NCBI GenBank assembly: GCA_037044905.1
Contig: JBAOKB010000071.1
Location: 682,001 to 746,000, forward strand
Direction of reading: 5' to 3'
From: Hortaea werneckii
Lineage: Eukaryota; Ascomycota; Dothideomycetes; Mycosphaerellales; Teratosphaeriaceae
Length of the DNA: 64,000 nucleotides
In this document: positions 22,119 to 33,249 of the stretch, piece after piece
How the letters are laid out: every line of letters starts with the position of its first letter
How positions within the stretch are numbered: the first letter of the stretch is position 1
Made by a program: the position numbers and the translations under genes
The notes under the pieces: model-generated
Database searches by the model: none
The model's input: only the letters and a program-made list of their open reading frames with translations
What the model was told of the DNA's origin: nothing

Positions 22119-22956
22119 TGTTGCTGTACAAACACCTTAGGATGAGGTGTGGAATATGTATACAGCAAAAGTGAGCCCACTTGAGGAGAGCTCTCGGACT
22201 TCGCCATGATGCGTGCGATGTCATGACCCCTGTCATTGCTCCATCACCGATTGGCTGCGGCGTGGAGAGCACTAGCGGGATGTCTGAATGGCAGGGCAGC
22301 CTCATGCAACTTCATGCGCTTCTCCTGTTACGAAACATTTCCGAGTCCGTAGACAATGTCGTCCAACATGCCCACAATCCCCATGGTCGACGGACTATAC
22401 GCCTTTTCATGCAAGTGAATCGTACAACACAACTTCTGTCCTCCAACTGGACAGCTGATGAATGGTGCTCGCCCAGAGCCCAGACTGCGGCTCCAATTGC
22501 CCCGCCCGGCTAGCGTGATCGGCGTGTTATGCCCTCCTCAACTCTGTCACCTGTGGTGGGGGAATAGCTGGATTGCCGAAGTGGGAGCGCTATCAGGTGG
22601 TGTGGTATGAGCCGCAATGAAGTACCGCTATCGGCGGGGCGCATGGTTATTGCTAATAATGCGTAGCCGTCGCTGACTGGCCTAGACGACGCCTCTCGAA
22701 GTGCTTATCGGTTTCAAAAAGAAGGATAAGCACGAAACGACAGTCACCCTTTCCTCAATTTATCTCTGCAACTGCGATTTGGGAAGGCTGCAGGGCGACT
22801 GGGGCTGCAGTTACGCGAGCGCTTTTGTAAAGGTCAAGATACCTAGCTCCGAGCCAGGACCCTTAGCACGCGGTGCTGCGCTCTTAAGCCGAGCCTCGTA
22901 ACATCTAAACATTATCCTACGTCCTCGACACACGACCTGGCAATTCACGACCGGAC
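22119..22956. other. Divergent promoter region, HEM13 / APC permease
   Basis: 838 bp between divergent starts; frames are short and featureless. The GATAA at about 22726 and a few GATA-type cores near the permease might serve nitrogen control, but short cores occur by chance and I make no claim. Confidence 0.4.
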
Positions 22957-24621
22957 ATGGCCACTCCTATCAACGCCCCTCGTAAGGGCTCTGTCAACCA
23001 TGCGGCCGACTCTCAATTGGCGCAGATGGGCTACAAAGCAGAGCTACCGCGCAGTCTTAGTATGCTCAGTGTCCTGGGGCTGTCGTTCGCAATTATGGCC
23101 GTACCTTACGGTTTATCCACGACACTTTACATCTCACTGACCGACGGACAAGCCGTGACGGTCATCTGGGGCTGGGTGTTTGTCTCGTTGATCTCGCTTT
23201 CGATTTCCGCGTCCCTCGCAGAGATATGCGCCGTATACCCGACAGCCGGAGGGGTGTACTACTGGTCTGCGATGATGGCGACCAAAGACTGGGCCAAGAT
23301 TGCTTCATGGATTACTGGATGGTTCAACCTTGTCGGTAACTGGACAGTCACTTTAAGTATCAACTTCGGCGGAGCTCAACTCATCCTCAGCGCTATCAGC
23401 ATCTGGAACGAAGACTGGTCTGCCAATGCATGGCAGACGGTACTTTGCTTTTGGGCTGTCATGCTAGTCACATTCCTAATCAACGCGTTCGGTGCGAAGT
23501 ACCTCGACCTCATCAACAAGATCTGCATTTACTGGACAGGTGCTAGCGTTATCATCATCCTGGTCACTGTGCTCGTCATGTCGCCATCCCGACGCAGCGG
23601 AGAATTTGTATTCGGACACTTCGACGCAAGCGCCTCCGGCTGGCCATCAGGATGGGCCTTCTTTGTCGGATTACTACAAGCTGCGTACACTTTGACAGGA
23701 TACGGACTTGTGGCAGCTATGTGTGAGGAAGTCCAAAACCCCGCCCGTGAGGTGCCAAAGGCTATGGTCATGTCTGTTGCAGCAGCGGCTCTGACGGGTA
23801 TCTTATATCTTGTTCCGGTCCTATTTGTCCTGCCGGATATCAAGGCACTTTTGAACACTGCGAGTGGGCAGCCTATTGGCCTGGTCTTCAAGAGCGCTAC
23901 CGGATCAGCTGGAGGTGGATTCGGACTGTTGTTTTTGATCTTGGGTATCCTTATCTTTGCTGGTACGGGTGCTTTGACCGCATCGAGCCGCTGTGCTTAC
24001 GCTTTCGCTCGCGATGGGGCTATCCCGTAAGTCTGCAAGAGTTATTCCACACCTGCTGGTTGTGATCTACAATGCTGACTTCTTTCTCATAGTGGCAGCC
24101 GCTGGTTCGGGACGACGAACGAAAAGCTCGGCATCCCTCTTTGGGGACTGGTCCTGTCTACAGTCGTCGACAGCCTTCTGGGTCTAATCTACTTCGGCTC
24201 AACCGCAGCTTTCAACTCATTCACGGGTGTCGCTACGATCTGTCTTTCGTGCGGATACGGCCTCCCGATCCTAGTCTCGGTGCTTCGCGGTCGGAAGATG
24301 GTGAAGCATTCGACTTTCTCGCTCGGCAAGTTCGGATACCTGGTCAACATCATCTGCCTATGCTGGATTGCTTTCGCGATCGTACTCTTCAGCTTTCCTG
24401 TCAGCTTGCCTGTCACGGCTGCAAGTATGAACTATGCCTCCGTCGTCTTTGCGGGGTTCGCATGCGTGAGCATCGGCTGGTACTTCATTAGGGGCAGGAA
24501 GCACTTCCACGGCCCGCCTGTTGTGCAAGATCAGGAGCCGACACTAAGGGGGCAAGCGGTAGTTGATGACGGTGAGAAAGTATTGGATTACGACATGGAC
24601 GTGGCGCCTCCTAAGGGCTGA
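22957..24621 (+). CDS. APC-superfamily amino acid / GABA / choline permease
   Basis: Two exons (22957-24026 and 24093-24621; 66-nt GTAAGT intron) encode 532 aa, the usual length for fungal Uga4/Hnm1-type permeases with 12 membrane spans. The first span region (SVLGLSFAIMAVPYGLSTTL) is followed by the consensus SASLAEICAVYPTAGGVYYW, the hallmark of the ACT subfamily. A later LTGYGLVAAMCEEVQNPARE matches the conserved loop after span 6 (the E(V)xNPxxxxPKAM motif). Both termini are hydrophilic and cytosolic. The subfamily transports GABA, choline, polyamines or small amino acids across the plasma membrane; the sequence alone does not choose. It is tail-to-tail with the WD40 gene, with only 57 bp between their stops. 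Confidence 0.88.
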
Positions 24622-24678
24622 TGATTACGAAGTATCTCGCTCTAAGTAATACGTTCCTCGTCGTATGCAGGAGTCTGT

Positions 24679-27600
24679 TTACGTTTCCCAACGAAGGTGA
24701 TGATGCACCGTTTCTTCCTCTTCCAAATGCACTGGTTCGTCTTCTGCTCGCTCTCCCCCACCCTCGTCCGCCGTGCTTTGGCGCACACGCATCCGCGTCT
24801 GGGACGCATCTTGCACAAGCTCGTATCCCAAAATCCCCTGCGCCCACGATGACCCACACGAGTCACAATATACCACTTCGCCATGATATGTAGTCGGTGG
24901 CAGAAGCTGAGCCTTCCCACCACACCTAAAACAGTTGAACGCACAACGCTCGCATAGTCTGGTTTCACTTCGTGCGGGAGCCGAGCACGAGTCACAAGTC
25001 CCAGTAAAAGCCGCGCGAATCGAAGCACAACGCTGCTGGCACAGCATTGTGAAATGAGCCCTCAGCGCCGCACTCTTTGTCGGTCTATCGCAATGCGGAC
25101 ACTTCCCCGCCAAACCAATTTGACTGAGCTGTTTGCAGTTCATCTCAGCAAGAAAGATAGGTCCTCTCGGCAGCCGCCTCAACGCAGCCGGGATCCGCTG
25201 CTCGGATCTTCTCGAATCGGGCACGCCTACGCCGACATCATCGTCGCGTGGCAGGAAATTGCAGTCTAATTTGCAGCATTCGGTCGGATGGGCAAGGGAT
25301 GCTTCGAGCTGCATGCGTTTTTTCTCCTCGCGACACAGCTTTCGCTGGTTCTCGGCTGCCTGCTGCATCAGCGGTACGGCGTCGTCGTGTCGAATCTGTA
25401 GTCGTTCAATGGCCATTTGAGCGGCTTTGACTCTGTTGTCCGCATCTCTTATAGCGGTGCCGTGATCTGACGTTTGCGAACTGTCGATGTCCATGGTAGA
25501 ATGTGCATCATTTTGAGCGTCTTGGGCTCGTTTCAAGTCGATCTCTGCCTGTAGCCAGGTTTCCCTGGGAGCGATTGCGTACGGCCCGTCATAATTCGGA
25601 CCTTGCACAGCCTGCCACTTGGGTAGAGCACCCATTGGGCGCGTGACGATCTTCCGAGACTGTAGTAGTTCCTCCCCTGCAGCTTTGCCTGAGATTTCTG
25701 AATGTGCCCGCTGCGGCTTAGGAGCACTGTGCAATTTGAACCTTTGAGGTCGTGCTGATTGCATGTCTCCATCGCCTCTGGCATCGATCTGTAGTAAATT
25801 CAATCTTCCACACTCTTCGCCAATAAGCAGATCCCGGAAGTCATGGTTGAAAGCACCAGACATAATGGCCGTCTGGAAAATCGCGACGTCCTTGACCAAG
25901 GCACCACTGGTCGCTCTGTACGGATTCCAAACCTTCACAACGCCGTCCGACGAACCAGAGTACAGCCTAGAAGATGTAGCGCCCCATGAGAGAAACCGAA
26001 CACCGGTATCGGCTAATTCGCTGTCTCGGTCATGGTCTAGTACATTCACCGATTCGCCATGCGAGAGAGTGTGCAGTGGCATCTGATTGCGGCTGGTATA
26101 CCGCATGTCCCAGATGTACACCTTGCCATCCGTCGCTCCAGCCGCGATCAAGTTCTCGTCGTGAGGACAATATGTCACGTCATTTATATCAAACGCCGGA
26201 CATTCCAGCTCGTTGACCTGCTTTGCGCGGTTCTGGTCCGGCGCGTAGACTTGTACGACGCTTTGTTTGCCTTTGTAGGACTTTCCGGTGCCAGGCACAG
26301 CAGCTACAGCAAGTACTGTACCTGCTGCGCTGGGCAAGGGATTCCATGCAACGTCAAAGACGTTGCGAGTAGTGGTGCTAAGTGCGATGCGTTGTCCTGT
26401 CTCGCCATTCCACAATGCCGTTTCGCCCGCAGTCGATCTGATCTCGTCGGTGGTATCGCAAGAGAAGCCTCCGAGCAGCAAATTGCTATGCTGAGCCGCG
26501 ATGCCCCATTTCAATGCTGATGGAAACAAGGGCAGGTTGGACTGAGCATCCTTGCGGCTGGGTGACAAAGAGAGTATGCGATTGAAAGTCGTGTCATCAC
26601 ATTTGTGCACGTTTACATTGCCATCAGTGCCAGAATGGCATGCAGTGGCGACTAGGCCGTTATTGCCAACAGAAAGGATGTCGATTGTTGCTGCGTGGTC
26701 GATTTCATAGCAGCATTCCGTTCTGCCAACGTCGTCGTTCATGCGATACGCTCGCATCTTCTTATCCCCACCCGCAGAATATAGAAGGTCTCCAGTTGGG
26801 GAAAATCCTACAGAAGCAACAGTCATGAACAAGCGTGGGTCCTGTGATTCGCGCATAGCATGCAGGCCATTGACATTCCCAGACTCGGCGTCGATGAGCG
26901 GCCTTGAGATATGGTGTTCCGGTAATTCCTGCAGAGACCCGCTTTCGCTGTCCCCTGCAAGTAGATTCAGACCTGAGTTGTACTGCATACTGCGATCGTC
27001 GGATACAGCAATGCTGCCCGCCGCGAAGTGCTTACCGCGCGGTGACCACGCAAGACAAGTGACATCGCCGCATGTGTTTTCGAAAGACTTTGCCAGCGTA
27101 TGTCCATCCGTAGCATGATTCTTCAGGTCTTCTGGAATCCGTCTGCTTGGAGTTACCCAGCCTCTGCCCGATGGCCCACCAAGCTCCCTCTGCCTGAGCA
27201 ATCTTGGCAATGGTTGGGGAAAGACTCGATCCTGACTTGCTCTAGGCCCAGCGTCAAATGTGCCCTGGACGGAGTCGCCTTCGCGCGAATCAATGGTCTT
27301 GTCTTGAAATGCACTATCTTTGACCTGCGTCCACGAAACATAGCCATCCACAGCTGAAGGCCCGGCGCCTCTTTTAGCTCTCCGTGGCGGAGCTTGAGTC
27401 GCAGGACGAGGATTATCGGGCTGTGCTGGTATGGAGACTTTCTTAGGCGCAGCGAGCGGTGGTTGAGGTGCCTTAGGAATGCTGGTGTCGGACGGAAGCT
27501 CTCCTATAGGTACTGTCCTCTTATGAACTTTTGTTGAATAATGCACCCCTAAAGTGCCCTGACTGCGCCCAGGGAAGTAGGCCGTAATTTCTCTCCAGCT

Positions 27601-28737
27601 TAACCCGTCAACCTCCTTGAGTTTCACTAGCAACGCATTCTCTTCCGGCGTGAACCTCTTTTTCGCCCCAGACGATGGCGCGTTGTTCTGAGCAGTTGGG
27701 CTTGCATAAGCGACCGGAATTTGCTCGATAGGGTGACGCGGCGGGCGTCCCGCAGTAGAAGGCTGCACTCTGTGATCGACCCCATGATCAATCCGAGGAG
27801 AAGCAAAGGCATTCCGGTCGATATGCGGTTGCGCTCCACTTACAATGCGTTGATTTGATTGATCGAAGTTGGCGGCTCTTCTGTTCAAGTGATACGAAGA
27901 GTTGAATGCTTTCAGTGTTTGTGACGGTCCAGGGCCAGCCGCCACATGTCGCTGACGTTTGGAGACGGGGTCAAAATCCTCGCCAGAAGCTAGAGCGGCA
28001 GGTCGTTTCAGAAGAGCGTTCGAATCCAATGGCGCGCCTTTCGGCTCGGATGGCTGATCGAAAGTAAAGAAAGCACGCTGGCTGATCGGATGCGGGAGAC
28101 TTGTGTTGCGAGAAGGACGAGGACGTTCCTCAGCGGCATGACCTCCATTGGAATTCTCGGAACCACGTTGCAATGAAGTTGCATGTCCGTTCCTGTTGTT
28201 ACTAGAAGGACCGTTCGGCTCTGCAGCTGTTCTATAGCTCGCCAGAGGCTGGGTCTTCCGCATCGTTTCCTGGGCGTGGAATGCATTGAAACCTCGGACA
28301 CGAGCTTCTCTATCCCACGCAACATCCTTCTGCTCTGGTCCAGGTGTTGTCTTGCCATTGCTGGAACCGTCCTGATCAAATCTTGCTGGCGTGTGTGATC
28401 CTCTCCGAGCCACCTCTTCATGTGCCAAACGACTAGCTCCTGAAATGTTGGCACCATACGCCGGTCTTTTTGGGGGAGTAGTCGCACTTTTTCTTCTGTC
28501 ATTCAGGCGATCATGTGAAGGTCGTCTTCCCGCTCCGTCGTGGTCATGGTTTGTCGTGTGCCTATTAGGATGCCCTCTATCCTGATGAGATATCCCTGCT
28601 GAACGAGGAATACGTTGTTCACCATTTGTCTGCCCCTTCTCTTTCCGCGGCTGGAACCCGAGTAGCGCTCGTGCTCTTATCTTTTCCGGTGAAGCATCGG
28701 GCTCGGAGTCTGAGGACAGCTCGATTACTTCCGTCAT
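24679..28737 (-). CDS. Myb/SANT - WD40 - zinc-ribbon nuclear protein (1352 aa)
   Basis: One intronless frame of 4059 nt. The start MTEVIELSSDSEPDASPEK resembles a SUMO-interacting motif next to acidic Ser (VIELSSDSE). Residues 1-350 are low-complexity and basic. Residues about 357-405 form a Myb/SANT-like unit (RFTPEENALLVKLKEVDGLS, then WREITAYFPGRSQGTLGVHY). From about 545 to 990 there are WD40-type repeats (GDVTCLAWSPRGKHFAAG, VGFSPTGDLLYSAGGDKKMR, ENLIAAGATDGKVYIWDMR, SSRLYSGSSDGVVKVWNPYR). A helical region and then at least four CxxC-type knuckles (CPHC, CDSC, CERC, CFRC, CDSC) fill about 1190-1310. The combination suggests a chromatin or ubiquitin-ligase adaptor. It may correspond to the Raf1/DIM-9 (Rik1-associated) class, but I cannot prove this. 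No function is assigned. Confidence 0.85.
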   Translation of the reverse strand: MTEVIELSSDSEPDASPEKIRARALLGFQPRKEKGQTNGEQRIPRSAGISHQDRGHPNRHTTNHDHDGAGRRPSHDRLNDRRKSATTPPKRPAYGANISGASRLAHEEVARRGSHTPARFDQDGSSNGKTTPGPEQKDVAWDREARVRGFNAFHAQETMRKTQPLASYRTAAEPNGPSSNNRNGHATSLQRGSENSNGGHAAEERPRPSRNTSLPHPISQRAFFTFDQPSEPKGAPLDSNALLKRPAALASGEDFDPVSKRQRHVAAGPGPSQTLKAFNSSYHLNRRAANFDQSNQRIVSGAQPHIDRNAFASPRIDHGVDHRVQPSTAGRPPRHPIEQIPVAYASPTAQNNAPSSGAKKRFTPEENALLVKLKEVDGLSWREITAYFPGRSQGTLGVHYSTKVHKRTVPIGELPSDTSIPKAPQPPLAAPKKVSIPAQPDNPRPATQAPPRRAKRGAGPSAVDGYVSWTQVKDSAFQDKTIDSREGDSVQGTFDAGPRASQDRVFPQPLPRLLRQRELGGPSGRGWVTPSRRIPEDLKNHATDGHTLAKSFENTCGDVTCLAWSPRGKHFAAGSIAVSDDRSMQYNSGLNLLAGDSESGSLQELPEHHISRPLIDAESGNVNGLHAMRESQDPRLFMTVASVGFSPTGDLLYSAGGDKKMRAYRMNDDVGRTECCYEIDHAATIDILSVGNNGLVATACHSGTDGNVNVHKCDDTTFNRILSLSPSRKDAQSNLPLFPSALKWGIAAQHSNLLLGGFSCDTTDEIRSTAGETALWNGETGQRIALSTTTRNVFDVAWNPLPSAAGTVLAVAAVPGTGKSYKGKQSVVQVYAPDQNRAKQVNELECPAFDINDVTYCPHDENLIAAGATDGKVYIWDMRYTSRNQMPLHTLSHGESVNVLDHDRDSELADTGVRFLSWGATSSRLYSGSSDGVVKVWNPYRATSGALVKDVAIFQTAIMSGAFNHDFRDLLIGEECGRLNLLQIDARGDGDMQSARPQRFKLHSAPKPQRAHSEISGKAAGEELLQSRKIVTRPMGALPKWQAVQGPNYDGPYAIAPRETWLQAEIDLKRAQDAQNDAHSTMDIDSSQTSDHGTAIRDADNRVKAAQMAIERLQIRHDDAVPLMQQAAENQRKLCREEKKRMQLEASLAHPTECCKLDCNFLPRDDDVGVGVPDSRRSEQRIPAALRRLPRGPIFLAEMNCKQLSQIGLAGKCPHCDRPTKSAALRAHFTMLCQQRCASIRAAFTGTCDSCSAPARSETRLCERCAFNCFRCGGKAQLLPPTTYHGEVVYCDSCGSSWAQGILGYELVQDASQTRMRVRQSTADEGGGERAEDEPVHLEEEETVHHHLRWET

Positions 28738-29112
28738 GGTACACTCGCTGGTCGTGCTGATGATTATGAATGTAGAGAGCCACCATGGCTGACGATTCTG
28801 CTGTTATGAAATTTGGGGTAGGTTCGCTTGCTCAAAGTCGCCAGAAATAGCTCCTAACATGTTCACTCGGTTGCAACTCCCAAGGCGAAATGAGGTCCAC
28901 ACGCGACTGCTACGCGAAACACGCGCTTAAGCTGCAGTGCGGATCTCTTCCGCGGCCACGGCGGTAAAGTGAGTGGCAAACGCTTATGAGCAACTAGACA
29001 TTCCGAGAAAAGAAGACAAGAGAGAATGTAATGATGTCCGCGACCAAGCGTAGCGCTTTTTGCGATTAAAGAGCTATCTAGATTGACTGAATGAGTCGCC
29101 ATCGGAAATTTC
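28738..29112. other. Intergenic, WD40-gene promoter and aminopeptidase 3' side
   Basis: 375 bp upstream of the WD40-protein start and downstream of the aminopeptidase stop. No gene supported. Confidence 0.4.
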
Positions 29113-32100
29113 CTATGCCTTCAGGTAACCGTGAGCACTCAACCACTCCTTCACAAGCTCAGCATCTCTCTCCCGATATCTAGCATTGCTCTTGATGGTG
29201 TCGGTAGCCACCGCGAGACCTCTATCGTAGCCGGTGTTGTCCTTGTCGCTGAAGAATGCCTGTACATCCTTCTCCACCTCGGCATCGGCAAACTTGTCCA
29301 GACACATCCGGAGGAAACGCTCCAGCACGACCATGTTCGCGCCCAGTCTCTCCCGGATCATTGGCCATTCACTCTTAACGAACTGCCATACGTTCGCGCG
29401 CACCTTGCTGTTCGTGGCGAGGGAGGAGCCGACGGTGTGAAGATCCTGGGTGGCGACCTTGCCCGAGAAGCCGAATTGCAGGTATTCCTTTGCCAACTCC
29501 TGAGACTGAACTTGGCCCATAGATTGGAGGGCGATCTCCCGTCCGTCAATGGACGTCGTCGTCAGGAATTCGTTTTGCACAGCCTTGTATGCATCAGCAC
29601 CGCCATTCTTGACAGCGATTCTGAAGACAGGTCCGCGCAACGATGGGTGAATGGCTTTCTTGTCACCATCCATGAAAGCCTTGAATCGCTTTTGCGCCTC
29701 GGCGACCACCTTCTCATGGCCCATCAAGCCCGCAGTAGAGATGAGGAGCGAGCGTAGCTGGCCAGTGAGGTAGTCATCACTCGGCGCAAACTCCCAGCCG
29801 ATCTTGTCTGTGGCAGGGCTGACCAGCTTAAGCGTGAATTCGCGAAGACCAGCAGCGACCTTCTCATCAGATGAAAAGATGCGGCGGATCTTTCCAAGGC
29901 TGGACAACACCTCCGACCATACAAGGTAGTTTGTCTCGGTTGCGAAGCCTTCCACAAATGACAACAAGCCAGCCGTCGTCCCTTCGCCAGCGACGGCCAT
30001 TGCGGCGGCATCGCCAACAAGACCGATCTTGTCCTGCACCGACAACTTGTCAAGCGCCTTGCTGAGCTGGATCAAGCGTTCGGGAGGCAGGTTGGTCCGG
30101 TAGAAACCGGTCTGATCCGCATTTGGCTTGTAGAAAGTGGTATCGATGTCGCGGTAGGTGTCGGACTTCTCGGTGAGTGCCTCTCGCTTGGCGTCTGACA
30201 TCGTCTGACCGGTCTTCAGGTTCAATGGAATCCACCACGTCGTCTGGTCCTCCTCAGGCTTAACATCTCCGGCACTAATGAAGCGATTCTGCTTGACCGA
30301 GATCTGGCCTGGCTCCTCAGCGATGGTTACGACTGGGAAACCAATCTTCCTGATCCACGGGTCCATGAACGTCGTGACGTCCTGGCCAGATGCCTTGCTC
30401 AGCGCATCCCAGAGATCGTTGGTCTTTGCGTTGCTGTACATATGCGCTTTGAGATAGTCGCTGACACCTTTGAGGAATGTCTCAACACCAAGGTAAGAAG
30501 CCAGCATGCGAATGACAGAGCTGCCCTTCAGGTACGAAATGTGATCGAAAATCTGGTCCACCTCCAAGGCGTTTCGGACGGGGACCTCGATGGGATGGCT
30601 GGTTCGTAGACTGTCCAGGTTGAAAGCCATCTGCATGCCTTCGGTAACGAACTGGCCCCAGACATTCCAGTCAGGGTCTGTCAATTCTAGTTAGCTGACT
30701 GCCACAGCCTGGCACTTATTGGTGTATCCACTTACGCAGGTGATCTACGGCGTACCAGCCCACCCAGGTGGCGAAGCCTTCATTCAGCCATAGTTCGTTC
30801 CACCAATCCATTGTGACAAGGTTGCCGAACCATTGGTGAGCTAGTTCGTGAGCGACAACGTAGACAACGCGGTTGCGATACTTTTGGTCTGAGCTCTCGG
30901 GGTCGAAAAGGACGGCGGTGGTTCGGTAGGTGATGAGACCCCAGTTCTCCATTGCACCGTGTGACTAGAAATCACTGATCAGCTTCTGCTCGGTATATCG
31001 AATGTCTCAAGCGTATTCGGATATATGGAGACTTATGATGGGCTATTGTACAGCCCGTCAGTCTGACAACTTGTGAAGAAAGAGCGGAAAACACCGAATG
31101 AAATTGTAGTAACTTACAAATTCATGCACAGCAAGCAAGTCAACTTTGGGAAGCGGGTAGTCAATTCTGAAGATCTGCAATTGTTAGCCTCTAGCCGTTC
31201 AGGAGCGATCTCAAATGTAAGCCCTTACCTCCGAGAAGTAATCAACGATCTGGTGGGCGCTCTCCAGAGCGAGCTTGCCCTGCTCCTTCAGGCCTCTCGT
31301 TGTCCACACTCTGACAGGCAGGTTCTTGCCGTTGTACTTCCTCCTTGTGAAATCTTCAACATATTCGAAGTCGCCAAATGCCCACGCAAGCAAGTAGGTG
31401 CTCTGGATCGGGGTCCGCTCGAAGGACACAACTTTGGTCCCGGCCTTGCCCTTCTTAGTCTCTTTCTCCGGCATGTTGCTGAGAGCCGTCAGGTCCTCCG
31501 GGATCTCGATCTCGAAGTCGAACGAAGCTTTCAGGTTCGGCTCGTCGAAGCAAGGGAATGCTCTACGGGCATCAGAGGACTCGAATTGAGTGCTGAACAT
31601 GTAGTGGTGCTCGCTATCTTTTGCTACCCCCTTCGCAGGCGTAGTGGTAGGCGTGTACTTCGAGCGATAGAAGCCGGCCATGACGTTGTTCATTGTGCCT
31701 TCAAATGCTATGGAAAGTACTGCCTTTTGTGACTCCGGCAGAGCTTGGTCGAAGCTGAAGGTGCACCGCTGGTTCTTCGCATCGTATGAAATGTCGGCAG
31801 CTTTCACAGACGATGCAGTCTTTCCAGCCTCGGTAAATACTTCGACAGAGTGCACCTTCAACTCGTGGGTGTTGAGGGTTATTGTCTTGGTGGACTTCTT
31901 GACTTGCAAATCGATATTGACTGTGCCTTGGTATGTCCATGGCTCGCCGCTTTGCAAGTCATGAAGCGAGATTGCGTAGTTGGTTGGCTTCACATCGGCA
32001 GGGAGGATATCGCGGTCGGAGGCCATCTTGACGAGAGTGCTTGAAGCACTACTACTGCAGTGTCGTCGGGCGATGCGGGTCCCAACAGCTGGAAGACAAG

Positions 32101-32308
32101 GTTGGCGTGGGAATGGACGTGTACAATGTTGAGGTCTTTCGGCATGGAGCAAGCGGGTGCTTGAGTACCTCTGTGTACGCTCTCTGGGCTTTATGGGAGG
32201 AAAAGATACGAATCGCGGTGTTTGCTCATGGAGCTTCACGGCTTGGACCCCGCGACAGGGCCCCGCCAAAGGAAGCAGCCGATGCCACCTTCCAAATGAG
32301 GCAGCCAT
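29113..32308 (-). CDS. APE2: M1 zinc aminopeptidase (Ape2/Aap1 type)
   Basis: Minus-strand exons 32308-31229, 31174-31118, 30964-30736 and 30677-29113 encode 976 aa. It removes N-terminal residues from peptides. The substrate-binding GAMEN motif (382-386) and the zinc site HELAH (418-422) with the third ligand Glu441 in NEGFA are intact; exon 2 is just 57 nt. Before the catalytic domain lies the beta-sandwich starting LPADVKPTNYAISL; after it comes the ERAP1-like helical domain. The first ATG gives a 94-residue Arg/Ser/Pro-rich leader with almost no acidic residues, like a mitochondrial presequence. Met95 (MASDRDILPADV, ATG at 32026) would give the cytosolic form seen in yeast Aap1. Introns are 54, 153 and 58 nt. 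The enzyme class is certain; localisation is inferred. Confidence 0.95.
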
Positions 32309-32721
32309 GCAGCCTCGGGACTACAATGATATTAGTGGCGTATTGCCACGATGGTAACGTAACAATGCAGCGCGAATGGAAAGAAAACGAGACAGTGACC
32401 GGGAAAGGGTCAAGATGTAACTTTGATGGCCAAAGCTTTATGGGGCGCAAGCTTGCGCTGACGTTAAACCATGAGGGTTTAGATAGAATCCATTAGAACA
32501 ATTGTAGGAGCTGCAAATCACGACGGCGTTGCTCGGAGTGGTATTCGCGGGTCGTATGCTAAGATCTGCTGTGCTGGACCATGCATAAAGTCGGGATGCA
32601 GTGCCCCTAAATTCATGCCCTTCCCATTACATCGTACGCTCATAGCAATCCAAGCGCCACTGATGCTGTCTGGTCTCTCATGCGACCTGGTCTTCTCCAA
32701 CGCCGTAAATACAGTACACTT
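32309..32721. promoter_or_regulatory. Promoter of the M1 aminopeptidase
   Basis: 413 bp between the aminopeptidase start and the stop of the small upstream gene on the same strand. Frames on the plus strand here are short and give no domain. Confidence 0.4.
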
Positions 32722-33249
32722 TTACAATCGTATAGTAACATCCACACACGGTATTCGTATGCCTCCCCGCTTCTCCACCACCGTACGCAGTACCTCAAAG
32801 CCGTTTGCAGTGGTCGCAGCAGTAACCGTAGCATTCTCTCCGCCAGCCAACTTCCTCCTTGCACCATCGATCGCTGCGCTTGCAAGCGATCCTCCTGTTC
32901 CATTCAAGGCAGATACTGCTAAGCCGGCAGTTTCCCAGACCATCTCTTGTAATGTTGCATTGCCACTTAGGGCATGTGAAAGCGTTTCTGATACTGGCAC
33001 CGTAGGCTGCCATCGTGGTTCGAACCAGTCCGAGCTGAAGTCGAGCAGGGAGAAGCAAAGTATGGTGAGGAGGATCGAGCAGTATACGCAGGGTTTTTGC
33101 AATGCAAAGTTGCCCAATATGTAGAGGGCTACATACACAGGTGGTGCGTTTGAGAGAAACTAAGAAGTCATAAGCGATCGAAGGCCACAGTTCAAGAATA
33201 CCAAAGAACTTACCACCAGCAAGCCCAGCCAGCTGCGAAGGCAGAACAT
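32722..33249 (-). CDS. Small membrane protein of unknown function
   Basis: Predicted from a 36-nt first exon (33249-33214, MFCLRSWLGLLV), a 54-nt intron (GTAAGT...TCTTAG) and a 438-nt second exon (33159-32722), giving 157 aa. The exon junction creates a continuous hydrophobic N-terminal region (YVALYILGNFALQKPCVYC then SILLTILCFSLLDF) that reads as one long or two short membrane spans. The remainder is polar, with Asn-x-Thr sites (SGNATL, GENATV) compatible with a luminal or outside location. I do not recognise the family. The opposite strand also has an open frame here (32615-33124) but without splicing logic or hydrophobic pattern. The existence of the gene is likely but not certain. Confidence 0.55.

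Noticed and set aside
33001..33025. GGTTCGAACC as a possible tRNA B box
   Set aside because: No A box at the right distance and no cloverleaf; it lies in the coding exon of the small membrane protein.
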